Shown: positions 1 to 5,411 of the stretch, piece by piece
Layout: each line of letters opens with the position of its first letter
How positions within the stretch are numbered: position 1 is the first letter of the stretch
From: Blastocatellia bacterium
GTDB taxonomy: Bacteria > Acidobacteriota > Blastocatellia > Pyrinomonadales > Pyrinomonadaceae
Assembly: GCA_013695195.1 (NCBI GenBank)
Contig: JACDAY010000072.1
Coordinates: forward strand, 1-7,684
Direction: 5' to 3'
Length of the DNA: 7,684 bases
Program-made: the position numbers and the translations under genes
Notes under the pieces: generated by a model
Told to the model about the DNA's origin: nothing
Seen by the model: only the letters and a program-made list of their open reading frames with translations
The model's database searches: none

Positions 1-542
1 AAGGCCGCGTTATGTACGAGGGCAGACAGATCAGCGGCATGCCGACGCATAAGCTCGTTTCAATGGGAATCGCGATGTCGCCGGAGGGACGCGGTGTTTT
101 TGCGAATCTGACCGTTCGGGAAAATCTGGAAATGGGCGCATTCATTCGCAAGGACAAGAAAGCAATCTCTGATGATATGGAGCGTGGCTTCACTCTATTT
201 CCGCGGCTTAAGGAACGCGAACAGCAAAAAGCAGGAACGCTTTCCGGCGGTGAGCAGCAAATGCTTGCAATGGCGCGCGCCCTGATGTCGCGGCCGCGGT
301 TATTGCTTTTGGACGAGCCTTCGCTTGGACTCGCTCCATTGGTCGTACACTCGATATTCGAAGCGATTGATGAGATAAAAAGCGAAGGCACGACGATCCT
401 GCTCGTTGAGCAAAACGCCAACGCCGCACTCCATCACTCGGATCGCGCGTACGTCCTGGAAACAGGCCGTATTGTCATGGAAGGCATTTCAAAGGAAGTC
501 GCCCAGGACCCGAGAGTTAAGGAAGCGTATTTGGGCGAATAA
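1..542 (+). CDS. livF: Branched-chain amino acid ABC transporter ATP-binding protein, LivF type (5' truncated by window edge)
   Basis: This is the ATPase subunit of a high-affinity branched-chain amino acid (or related amide/urea) importer, acting at the cytoplasmic face with LivG, LivH, LivM and a periplasmic binding protein. The frame is open from base 3 with no stop, so the ATG at 12 is internal and the true start, with Walker A, lies before the window. Counting from that ATG, PEGR at 24-27 and NLTVRENL at 32-39 are the typical LivF stretch after the Q-loop. The ABC signature LSGGEQQ is at 77-83, Walker B LLLLDEP at 97-103, and the LVEQNA switch at 131-136 has Gln where most ABC ATPases have His, as is usual in LivF. 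The C-terminus ends in AYLGE, a normal family end. About 55-60 residues are missing compared with a typical 235-residue LivF. Substrate cannot be fixed from this subunit. The gene ends 21 bp from the convergent isomerase gene, and no hairpin terminator is visible in that gap. Confidence 0.93.
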   Translation, partial: GRVMYEGRQISGMPTHKLVSMGIAMSPEGRGVFANLTVRENLEMGAFIRKDKKAISDDMERGFTLFPRLKEREQQKAGTLSGGEQQMLAMARALMSRPRLLLLDEPSLGLAPLVVHSIFEAIDEIKSEGTTILLVEQNANAALHHSDRAYVLETGRIVMEGISKEVAQDPRVKEAYLGE

Positions 543-563
543 AAAGTCCCGACTTATATCCCA

Positions 564-2546
564 TTACTGCGCGCTCGGATCGCCGACCGGTAATTCCGGT
601 TCATCGAGTTTCGCTACGGCGTCTTCATAGATCTTGATATCGCCATCGGCTTCCATTTTTTGGCGGGTTGCCGCGAGATAATCCGAAAAAACCTCGCCTC
701 GTTTTTGAAGCAGCTTCTGCTCCAGCAAAGTGTCCCTTTGTTTAGAAAATTCCTCCATATTCGCGTCTTCACGATTGTTGACGCCGACGATATACCAGTT
801 GTCGCCGAGCAGAATCGGTGTTTTTGTTACCTCACCTTCTCTCATCGCATAAACCGCGTCTTCGAGCGCTTTATTTGTCGAAGCAGAAGGCCCTTGTCCG
901 AGAGGCGAGCCCAGAAGGAAGCTCCTTTGTTCCTGCAACTTCAGGCCCTTGCTCTGCGCTGCGGCAGCTAAATTGCCGGCCGAACCCGCGCCGGCCGTGA
1001 TCTGCTTTGCAATTTCCTCAACCTGTGCGCGTGCCTTTTCAAGTTTTACCACCTCAACGATCTGGCTTTTTACCTCGTCGAATTCCGAGTCGCGCGGCTC
1101 TTTCTTATCGGCCAGAAGCGGAATCGCAAAACCGTTTTGCACGGGAATTTTTTCGCCGACGTCATTTTGATTTTGCAAGCTGCCGATTCCCTCTTCGAAC
1201 TGCGGGGAAACTCCAACATTCTCGACATCATCGCCGGGTTTGACGTATCCGGTTTCGCGGACCATTTCCGAAACACTCATATTTGCCTCGCCAGCAAATT
1301 CAGCAGCGGTCATCTGCACATCCTTTGTTTGTTTTAACGATTCGGCGACTTTCTGAGCGAGTTCAGCCGCAACCCCGTAAGCCCGGCGGTTGCGAAGGCT
1401 CACCTCAATCTCTTTTTTTGCTTCTTCAAAAGATTTCGGAACGTCCTCGCCGCGGCGAAGTATAAAATATCTTCCCTGATAGCTGATAGGCTCGGTAACC
1501 TCACCCGGTTGCATTGAGATAAGCCGCTGATACGGGTCGGTCGGATTATTTGGATTTTCCTTTACAGGGCCCGTTAGTTTACCGCCTCGGGAAGCACTTG
1601 CCGCATTCTCCGACTGTCCTTTTGCCAGATCTGCAAAGGCCTGCTCGGTCACCACACCTCCGTCCCTCTTCAGCCGTTCGGAAAGTTGGTTGGCTTTTTC
1701 AAGCACCTGAGTTTCTAATTCCGGTTTCGGAATCCGCAGGACGATCTCCTGGCCTAGGACGCCTGCCTTTTTCTTGTCTTCAGGCAATTTGTCGTATTCA
1801 GCACGAAGATCAGCTTCGGAAATATTCAGCCTTTCACCGATTTTGTTGGTGTTCACGAAAACGTATCGAATCTTTTTCTGCGGAACGCTAATGTAGTAAC
1901 TTTGTTTATTTTTGTCGAAATATTCGCGTAATTCCTGCTCCGTAGGCGTGATCGACTGTGCAAGATCGGCAGTATTGACCGCAACATACGACACATCGAA
2001 TTTTGTGTTCTTTCGCTGAAAATCTTCGAGCAATTCTTGTTCCGAAACGTTAACGCCGGAAGAAAGAAACGCCCTCAGCTTATTTGCGCTTAGATCGTCG
2101 CGAATGCTTTCTTCAAACGTCGAAATGCTGCCGGCCTGTTCGATCACGTTTTGTTCGTAACGCTTTTGATCGAAGGGCTTTCCGTCCTGCGGTTTGAACT
2201 GCTCACGGATTGCCGCCGCAACTTCGGCATCGGACGCCGTCAGCCCCAGACGTTCGGCCTCGACTCGAGCAATGCGTCCGCCGATCATTCCGTTGAGAAG
2301 AGTTTTAGCCGGAAGCGGCCGCCCCTGGCTAAAACGGCTGTAACTCTCTTTTTGCCGGGCAAGATCGCCAACCGTGATGTATTCACCGGAAACCTTGGCT
2401 GCGGTTTCTTCGCTCCGCGCTAAGTTAGCGCCAAGTGTGGAATCCGAAGGCTTGTAAAACAAAACGAGACTCGCCACCATAATGACGGCGAATAGTAAAA
2501 GAACGAAATTACGCGTCTTCTCTAAACGATTAAAAAACTTTAACAT
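564..2546 (-). CDS. ppiD: PpiD/SurA-like periplasmic peptidyl-prolyl cis-trans isomerase, membrane anchored
   Basis: A 660-residue protein with the architecture of PpiD (E. coli PpiD is about 620 residues): a short basic N-terminus, one uncleaved membrane span at about 14-31 (VLLLFAVIMVASLVLF), then a large extracytoplasmic region. Residues about 45-215 look like the SurA/PpiD N-terminal chaperone domain, with helices around GKPFDQKRYEQ (122-132). A parvulin/PpiC-type rotamase domain covers about 265-367, including the SASRGGKLTG (317-326) and MQPGEVTEPI (345-354) signatures. The C-terminal third (about 430-640) resembles a second, degenerate parvulin-like repeat followed by charged helices. 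The expected role is folding of outer-membrane or periplasmic proteins as they leave the Sec translocon. The ATG is supported by the basic-plus-hydrophobic anchor right after it and an AGGT ribosome-binding site about 11 nt upstream. It is a single gene here, convergent with livF. SurA is the alternative name, but SurA has a cleaved signal peptide and is shorter, so PpiD fits better. Confidence 0.9.
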   Translation of the reverse strand: MLKFFNRLEKTRNFVLLLFAVIMVASLVLFYKPSDSTLGANLARSEETAAKVSGEYITVGDLARQKESYSRFSQGRPLPAKTLLNGMIGGRIARVEAERLGLTASDAEVAAAIREQFKPQDGKPFDQKRYEQNVIEQAGSISTFEESIRDDLSANKLRAFLSSGVNVSEQELLEDFQRKNTKFDVSYVAVNTADLAQSITPTEQELREYFDKNKQSYYISVPQKKIRYVFVNTNKIGERLNISEADLRAEYDKLPEDKKKAGVLGQEIVLRIPKPELETQVLEKANQLSERLKRDGGVVTEQAFADLAKGQSENAASASRGGKLTGPVKENPNNPTDPYQRLISMQPGEVTEPISYQGRYFILRRGEDVPKSFEEAKKEIEVSLRNRRAYGVAAELAQKVAESLKQTKDVQMTAAEFAGEANMSVSEMVRETGYVKPGDDVENVGVSPQFEEGIGSLQNQNDVGEKIPVQNGFAIPLLADKKEPRDSEFDEVKSQIVEVVKLEKARAQVEEIAKQITAGAGSAGNLAAAAQSKGLKLQEQRSFLLGSPLGQGPSASTNKALEDAVYAMREGEVTKTPILLGDNWYIVGVNNREDANMEEFSKQRDTLLEQKLLQKRGEVFSDYLAATRQKMEADGDIKIYEDAVAKLDEPELPVGDPSAQ

Positions 2547-2599
2547 TTATTTTTAATACCTGTTCGAATGAATTTAAAGGTCAGCAGAAACAAACTGTG

Positions 2600-2628
2600 A
2601 TTCTAGCAAAAAAGCTTCCGGGCGCCAA
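2600..2628 (-). promoter_or_regulatory. Predicted sigma-70 promoter of the PpiD-like gene
   Basis: On the minus strand TTGGCG (2628-2623) is followed after exactly 17 nt by TAGAAT (2605-2600). The -10 hexamer is preceded by TGC, giving an extended -10 (TGCTAGAAT). The match is 4/6 at -35 and 5/6 at -10. Transcription would start near 2593, leaving a leader of about 45-50 nt before the ATG at 2546, with AGGT as the likely ribosome-binding site. This is the best-looking promoter in the window. Confidence 0.55.
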
Positions 2629-2809
2629 CGCATTGCGATTAATATAGCCGATAGAAACACTATATATCTATATTTTTGATGCGTCCCCGGTAAAAAAGTT
2701 ACCTCGATTTATCGTGAGATCGGTTATGTGTCAACAGAACCTATTCTATAAAATATCAAAGGCAGGAAAATCCCAAAGAACCTCGACACAAAGAAGAATC
2801 GTTTGCAGT

Positions 2810-2837
2810 TTGGCCTGTTTTGATTAATCATTATTCT
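2810..2837 (+). promoter_or_regulatory. Candidate start-proximal promoter of nadK
   Basis: TTGGCC (2810-2815), 16 nt, then TATTCT (2832-2837), ending only 5 nt before the nadK ATG. Both hexamers match consensus at 4/6. A perfect palindrome TGATTAATCA (2821-2830) sits in the spacer, one base from the -10. No Shine-Dalgarno precedes the ATG (the bases just before it are ATTCTTCCTT), so a leaderless transcript would fit. The match is weak and may be chance in an AT-rich stretch. Confidence 0.3.
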
Positions 2838-2842
2838 TCCTT

Positions 2843-3724
2843 ATGCCCAACAAACAGATAAAAACTGTTGGCGTCGTTGTTAAGCCAAACCATTCTGAAG
2901 CCTGGCAAACCGCATGCGAGCTGTCGGAGTGGCTCGGCAAACGCGGCGTATCGCTAATTGGAAAGCCGTACGCGGAAACCGACAGGCCGCAAGCCACAAG
3001 CACTGATTTTGAAACACTTGAAGCCGGAAAATTCAATGCCGAAGCTGATCTTATCGTCGTGCTCGGCGGCGACGGCACGATGATTTCGACGGCGCGGCTG
3101 ATCGGCGATCACGAAGTGCTGGTTTTAGGCATTAACTACGGCAGTTTGGGTTACCTGACGGAATTTAGGATCGAAGAGATGTTTCCGGCAATGGAGGCAA
3201 TTTTAGGCGGCGAATACGAGATCGACCGCCGCGTGATGCTCCACGCCGATCATTGGCGCGGCGCAGAATTGCTGGCGAAAGGACGCGTGCTGAATGATAT
3301 TGTGATAAACAAATCGGCCCTCGCGCGGATAATCGAGATCGATGTGAAACTAAACGGCCTTTTTGTCAATTCGTTCCGTGCAGACGGCCTGATCGTTTCA
3401 TCGCCGACCGGCTCGACCGCCTATAACCTTTCAGCCGGCGGGCCGATCGTTTATCCGTCGATGAACGCTGTTGTGTTGACGCCGATCTGTCCATTTACGT
3501 TGACAAACCGCCCGATCGTCGTGCCCGACACCGCCGAGATCGAGCTGAATCTGCTGAACGAAAATGAAGGCGTGGTCCTGACGCTTGACGGGCAGATCGG
3601 TTATTCGATGCAGGCTAAAGACCGCGTTGTAATACGGAAAAGCCGCACGACATTTAATCTCGTACAGCCGCCGAACCGCAACTATTTCGATGTATTAAGG
3701 AACAAGCTAAAATGGGGACGATAG
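2843..3724 (+). CDS. nadK: NAD kinase (ATP-NAD kinase)
   Basis: Cytoplasmic enzyme that phosphorylates NAD+ to NADP+, the only de novo source of NADP. The 293-residue length is normal. The ATP/NAD-binding signature LGGDGTM is at 74-80, followed by GINYGSLGYLTEF (96-108), NDIVINKSALARIIEI (151-166), the family hallmark SPTGSTAYNLSAGGPIVYPS (187-206) and PICPFTLTNRPIVV (214-227), all in the expected order. Many NAD kinases have His in the PHTL position of the last motif, where Phe is present here; I do not take that as loss of function. The ATG at 2843 is the first possible ATG after an in-frame stop at 2825-2827, and the protein begins directly with the VGVVVKPN first strand, so the start is secure although no Shine-Dalgarno is visible. 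It stands alone, divergent from ppiD and convergent with the small ORF and Atl gene downstream. Confidence 0.97.
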   Translation: MPNKQIKTVGVVVKPNHSEAWQTACELSEWLGKRGVSLIGKPYAETDRPQATSTDFETLEAGKFNAEADLIVVLGGDGTMISTARLIGDHEVLVLGINYGSLGYLTEFRIEEMFPAMEAILGGEYEIDRRVMLHADHWRGAELLAKGRVLNDIVINKSALARIIEIDVKLNGLFVNSFRADGLIVSSPTGSTAYNLSAGGPIVYPSMNAVVLTPICPFTLTNRPIVVPDTAEIELNLLNENEGVVLTLDGQIGYSMQAKDRVVIRKSRTTFNLVQPPNRNYFDVLRNKLKWGR

Positions 3725-3756
3725 ACCGGAACTTTACGTCCACGACTTACCCATGT

Positions 3757-3972
3757 TTACTTGAAATCTGACTGCGAAATCGGGATTTGAAAGTATCTTT
3801 CTTTCAGCTTAAGATGCAGCACAACCACGCTGCCTCCGTAGAGTTGGCAGTGTTTCCAGCAGGATTTGTAATCTATGTTTGAATTAATTACCGAGGCAGC
3901 CTTGGCGTCGTAACAGTATCGTTTGTCATACACCATAAATAAACTGCCACTGCCTAAATTCAATTCATTCAT
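3757..3972 (-). CDS. Hypothetical small protein (71 aa), family not recognised
   Basis: An ORF of 71 codons on the same strand as, and 51 bp downstream of, the Atl gene, with nothing else coding across it. A purine-rich AGAGG lies 12 nt before the ATG, further than ideal. The protein is compact and mixed in composition, with three Cys (RYCYD near 19-21, then CWKHC near 38-42), several aromatics, and a VVVLHLKLKERYFQIPI stretch near the C-terminus that would suit beta strands. There is no signal peptide or membrane span. I do not recognise a domain. If real it would be the third cistron after the cyclase and atl genes. The main alternative is a chance ORF in a roughly 300-bp gap. The absence of low-complexity sequence and the shared strand argue mildly for a gene. 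Confidence 0.4.
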   Translation of the reverse strand: MNELNLGSGSLFMVYDKRYCYDAKAASVINSNIDYKSCWKHCQLYGGSVVVLHLKLKERYFQIPISQSDFK

Positions 3973-4023
3973 GCGTTGTACGAACCTCTTTCTTTTTCTT
4001 TATTGAAATACGTGTCTCGGCAA

Positions 4024-4392
4024 TTAAATTTCTTCAAACAAACTGGGCGGCTTATCATCTTTGGGTACAGGGCCATCCTCAAACCATTGATACACCTTTA
4101 AATCACAGCGGCCTTTGTCGTCAAACACTATACCTTCGGCTTCCAGCATCTCTTGCTGCAGATTCATTGGAATCGTCAGCCGTCCGGTCGAACATTTCCC
4201 TTGCGAATTTATGACGCGCTGCCAGGGAACGTTTTCGGTCTCAGCCGCATGCATAACATATCCGACAGTTCGCGGGGTATAGCCTTCGCCCAGAATATGA
4301 GCAATCTGCCCGTAGGTCATTACCTTACCTACCGGAATGTGCCTTACAATCTCGTAAACACGCGCACGATAGCTGCGTTCATCGACGTTCAT
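4024..4392 (-). CDS. Alkyltransferase-like protein (Atl/MGMT-fold DNA-damage recognition protein)
   Basis: A 122-residue protein made almost only of the DNA-binding domain of O6-alkylguanine-DNA alkyltransferase. It shows the IPVGKVMTYGQIA helix-turn-helix lead-in (19-31), PRTVGYVMH (40-48) with the probable Arg finger at R41, and the active-site region VPWQRVINSQG (55-65). MGMT/Ogt proteins have PCHR there, with the alkyl-accepting Cys. Here Trp57 replaces Cys, as in the Atl family (usually PWHR), so it cannot transfer alkyl groups. Known Atl proteins bind and flip O6-alkylguanine and pass the lesion to nucleotide excision repair, and the same role is inferred here. The C-terminus (about 105-122) is a charged, proline-containing tail beyond the usual core. 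The ATG lies 21 bp after the stop of the cyclase gene. GGAAAG about 8 nt before the ATG, plus GAGGAG overlapping the upstream stop, can serve as ribosome-binding sites, so co-transcription is likely. Confidence 0.88.
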   Translation of the reverse strand: MNVDERSYRARVYEIVRHIPVGKVMTYGQIAHILGEGYTPRTVGYVMHAAETENVPWQRVINSQGKCSTGRLTIPMNLQQEMLEAEGIVFDDKGRCDLKVYQWFEDGPVPKDDKPPSLFEEI

Positions 4393-4413
4393 AAAACTGT
4401 CTTTCCGCTCTCC

Positions 4414-5049
4414 TCATTCACTCTGCAAGATCGTGCGTGCTGGAGCTCCGTCGCCCGCACCACCGATGTATTTCATAGGTAGACAGATCAATTCGTAATC
4501 GCCGCCCGGAACTTCCCGCAGATCCAAACCTTCGAGTATGACGATCTCTTTCTCCAGCAAAACTATATGAGTTCTAAAATCTGCCGACCCGAATTTTTCT
4601 ACGGAAAGATAGTCGATACCAACAAGTTTAAGATTCCTGCCGGCTAATACGTCAGCCGCTTCCGGTGTTATATAAGTAAAATCAGTTCGAAAGCCTTTCT
4701 CCGGCTCGTTCCAAAATGCGGAGTTCCGGGTTTTGAACAATATCCGCTCGATGTTTTCAATGTCGCCGATGTGCTTCGGCTCGATTGCCATTACACTATC
4801 TTCTATCTCTAATACACGGCATTTGCCAATAAGACAATCCAGCTCAAGCTCGTGAACGCGGCGTGTACCGTCAATAAAATGATTCGGAGAATCGACATGC
4901 GTCGCGGTGTGAAGCCCGAAACTGATTCGGGAAACATTAGCGTCGCCGCCGTTTGCCATCGATTGCGAAACTTCGATCTTTACGCTCGGGTCGCCTTCGT
5001 AGATCGGCACGCTCTCACTGATAGGAATTGTAATATCATAGATTCGCAT
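4414..5049 (-). CDS. Cyclase-family (kynurenine-formamidase-like) metal-dependent hydrolase
   Basis: A 211-residue protein of the cyclase family, the fold of bacterial arylformamidase KynB, of usual length. It opens with RIYDITIPISESVPIYEGDP (2-21), typical of the family. The metal-binding signature is HTATHVDSPNHF at 47-58 (ligands expected at H47, H51 and D53, with H57 near the metal). THIVLL (160-165) and ILEGLDL (171-177, E173) supply the later His and Glu positions. The third residue of the signature is Ala49, where the common form is HTGTH with Gly. The reaction cannot be settled: N-formylkynurenine hydrolysis is the best studied activity, but many members act on other amides or lactones and no other tryptophan-catabolism gene is in view. 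It is the first gene of the likely operon with atl. No Shine-Dalgarno precedes the ATG, and a promoter-like sequence lies immediately upstream, suggesting a leaderless message. Confidence 0.85.
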   Translation of the reverse strand: MRIYDITIPISESVPIYEGDPSVKIEVSQSMANGGDANVSRISFGLHTATHVDSPNHFIDGTRRVHELELDCLIGKCRVLEIEDSVMAIEPKHIGDIENIERILFKTRNSAFWNEPEKGFRTDFTYITPEAADVLAGRNLKLVGIDYLSVEKFGSADFRTHIVLLEKEIVILEGLDLREVPGGDYELICLPMKYIGGAGDGAPARTILQSE

Positions 5050-5055
5050 TTAAAT

Positions 5056-5084
5056 AGAATAGTTCGAACGCTAATTTCAGACAA
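5056..5084 (-). promoter_or_regulatory. Candidate promoter for the cyclase-atl operon, leaderless type
   Basis: On the minus strand TTGTCT (5084-5079), 17 nt, then TATTCT (5061-5056), then 6 nt and the ATG at 5049. Each hexamer is a 4/6 match with ideal spacing. With initiation about 7 nt past the -10, the first transcribed base would be the A of the start codon. An 8-bp palindrome GTTCGAAC (5062-5069) abuts the -10 and could be an operator. Confidence 0.42.
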
Positions 5085-5087
5085 CAT

Positions 5088-5117
5088 TTGGCAAAGCGAA
5101 AAGCATTTGTTACAAAT
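5088..5117 (+). promoter_or_regulatory. Candidate promoter of the GNAT-mqnA operon with overlapping inverted repeat
   Basis: TTGGCA (5088-5093, 5/6), 17 nt, then TACAAA (5111-5116, 4/6), 10 nt before the ATG at 5127. The -10 lies inside a perfect inverted repeat ATTTGT-T-ACAAAT (5105-5117). The -35 is only 3 bp from the -35 of the divergent cyclase promoter, so the two would share one polymerase-docking region. No Shine-Dalgarno is visible before the ATG. Confidence 0.35.
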
Positions 5118-5126
5118 AGAAATAAC

Positions 5127-5411
5127 ATGGAAATTCAACAAGAGGAACACGGAAAAAAGGGCGCGTTTTATATTGAAGAAGACGGCGAATGGATTGCCGA
5201 GCTGACCTATGTAAAATCGGGTGACAGCGAAATCACGATAGATCATACGGAGGTCGACCCGAAACTTCGCGGCGAAAATATCGGAGAAGACCTTGTCGGG
5301 GCTGCTGCTGAATACGCGCGGGAGAATAATTTGAAAGTTAAAGCAACCTGCCCGTATGCGAAAAAAGTGCTCGGTGAAAAGCCCGAATTTCAGGATGTCC
5401 TGGCTAAATGA
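5127..5411 (+). CDS. Small GNAT-fold N-acetyltransferase-like protein, YjdJ type
   Basis: A 94-residue protein resembling the short single-domain GCN5-related family typified by E. coli YjdJ, whose substrates are mostly unknown. The N-terminal half (KGAFYIEEDGEWIAELTY, 11-28) matches the first strands, HTEV is at 40-43, LRGENIGEDLV (48-58) is the acetyl-CoA pyrophosphate loop and helix, and CPYA (75-78) with a nearby C-terminal PEF...VLAK end is characteristic. The loop is RGENIG where the common form is RGQGIG, so one conserved Gly is replaced by Asn. An in-frame TTG at 5088 would add 13 residues (MAKRKAF...) that do not fit the family start, so the ATG at 5127 is preferred. Its stop overlaps the mqnA start by ATGA, implying translational coupling. 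Nothing in the family links it to menaquinone, so the pairing may reflect shared expression only. Confidence 0.82.
   Translation: MEIQQEEHGKKGAFYIEEDGEWIAELTYVKSGDSEITIDHTEVDPKLRGENIGEDLVGAAAEYARENNLKVKATCPYAKKVLGEKPEFQDVLAK

Larger units (their letters stand above)
2547..2842. other. Divergent intergenic region between ppiD and nadK
   Basis: These 296 bp separate the two divergent starts. The ppiD side holds the extended -10 promoter. The middle (about 2638-2680) is very AT-rich with TATATA runs. At 2729-2734 there is a perfect TTGACA on the minus strand, but only a weak GATAAA follows it, at 15 bp. The nadK side has a 10-bp palindrome and a start-proximal -10-like element. A TATAAA/TAAAAT run at 2747-2754 could serve as a second plus-strand -10, without a clear -35. 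I see no RNA gene, riboswitch or convincing coding sequence here. Confidence 0.6.

Noticed and set aside
586..600. Perfect ACCGG-TAATT-CCGGT hairpin near the livF/ppiD convergence
   Set aside because: It lies inside the C-terminal codons of ppiD and is not followed by a T-tract on either strand, so it does not qualify as a terminator.
660..1891. Several plus-strand and alternate-frame ORFs of 60-113 codons inside the ppiD region
   Set aside because: All are shadows of the 660-codon isomerase gene; their proteins are Ser/Arg/Pro-rich antisense readings without domains.
2726..2827. 33-codon plus-strand ORF in frame with and just upstream of nadK
   Set aside because: Its sequence (MCQQNLFYKISK...) looks random, with no hydrophobic span or leader-peptide codon run. 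It ends 15 nt before the nadK ATG but nothing supports a regulatory role.
3777..3788. AAATC-GG-GATTT inverted repeat downstream of nadK as a terminator
   Set aside because: A 2-nt loop is too tight to form, the stem is AT-rich and short, and no T-tract directly follows.
5088..5126. TTG-initiated N-terminal extension of the GNAT-like protein
   Set aside because: The extra 13 residues do not resemble the family start and would place the predicted promoter inside the gene. The ATG at 5127 fits the usual length.
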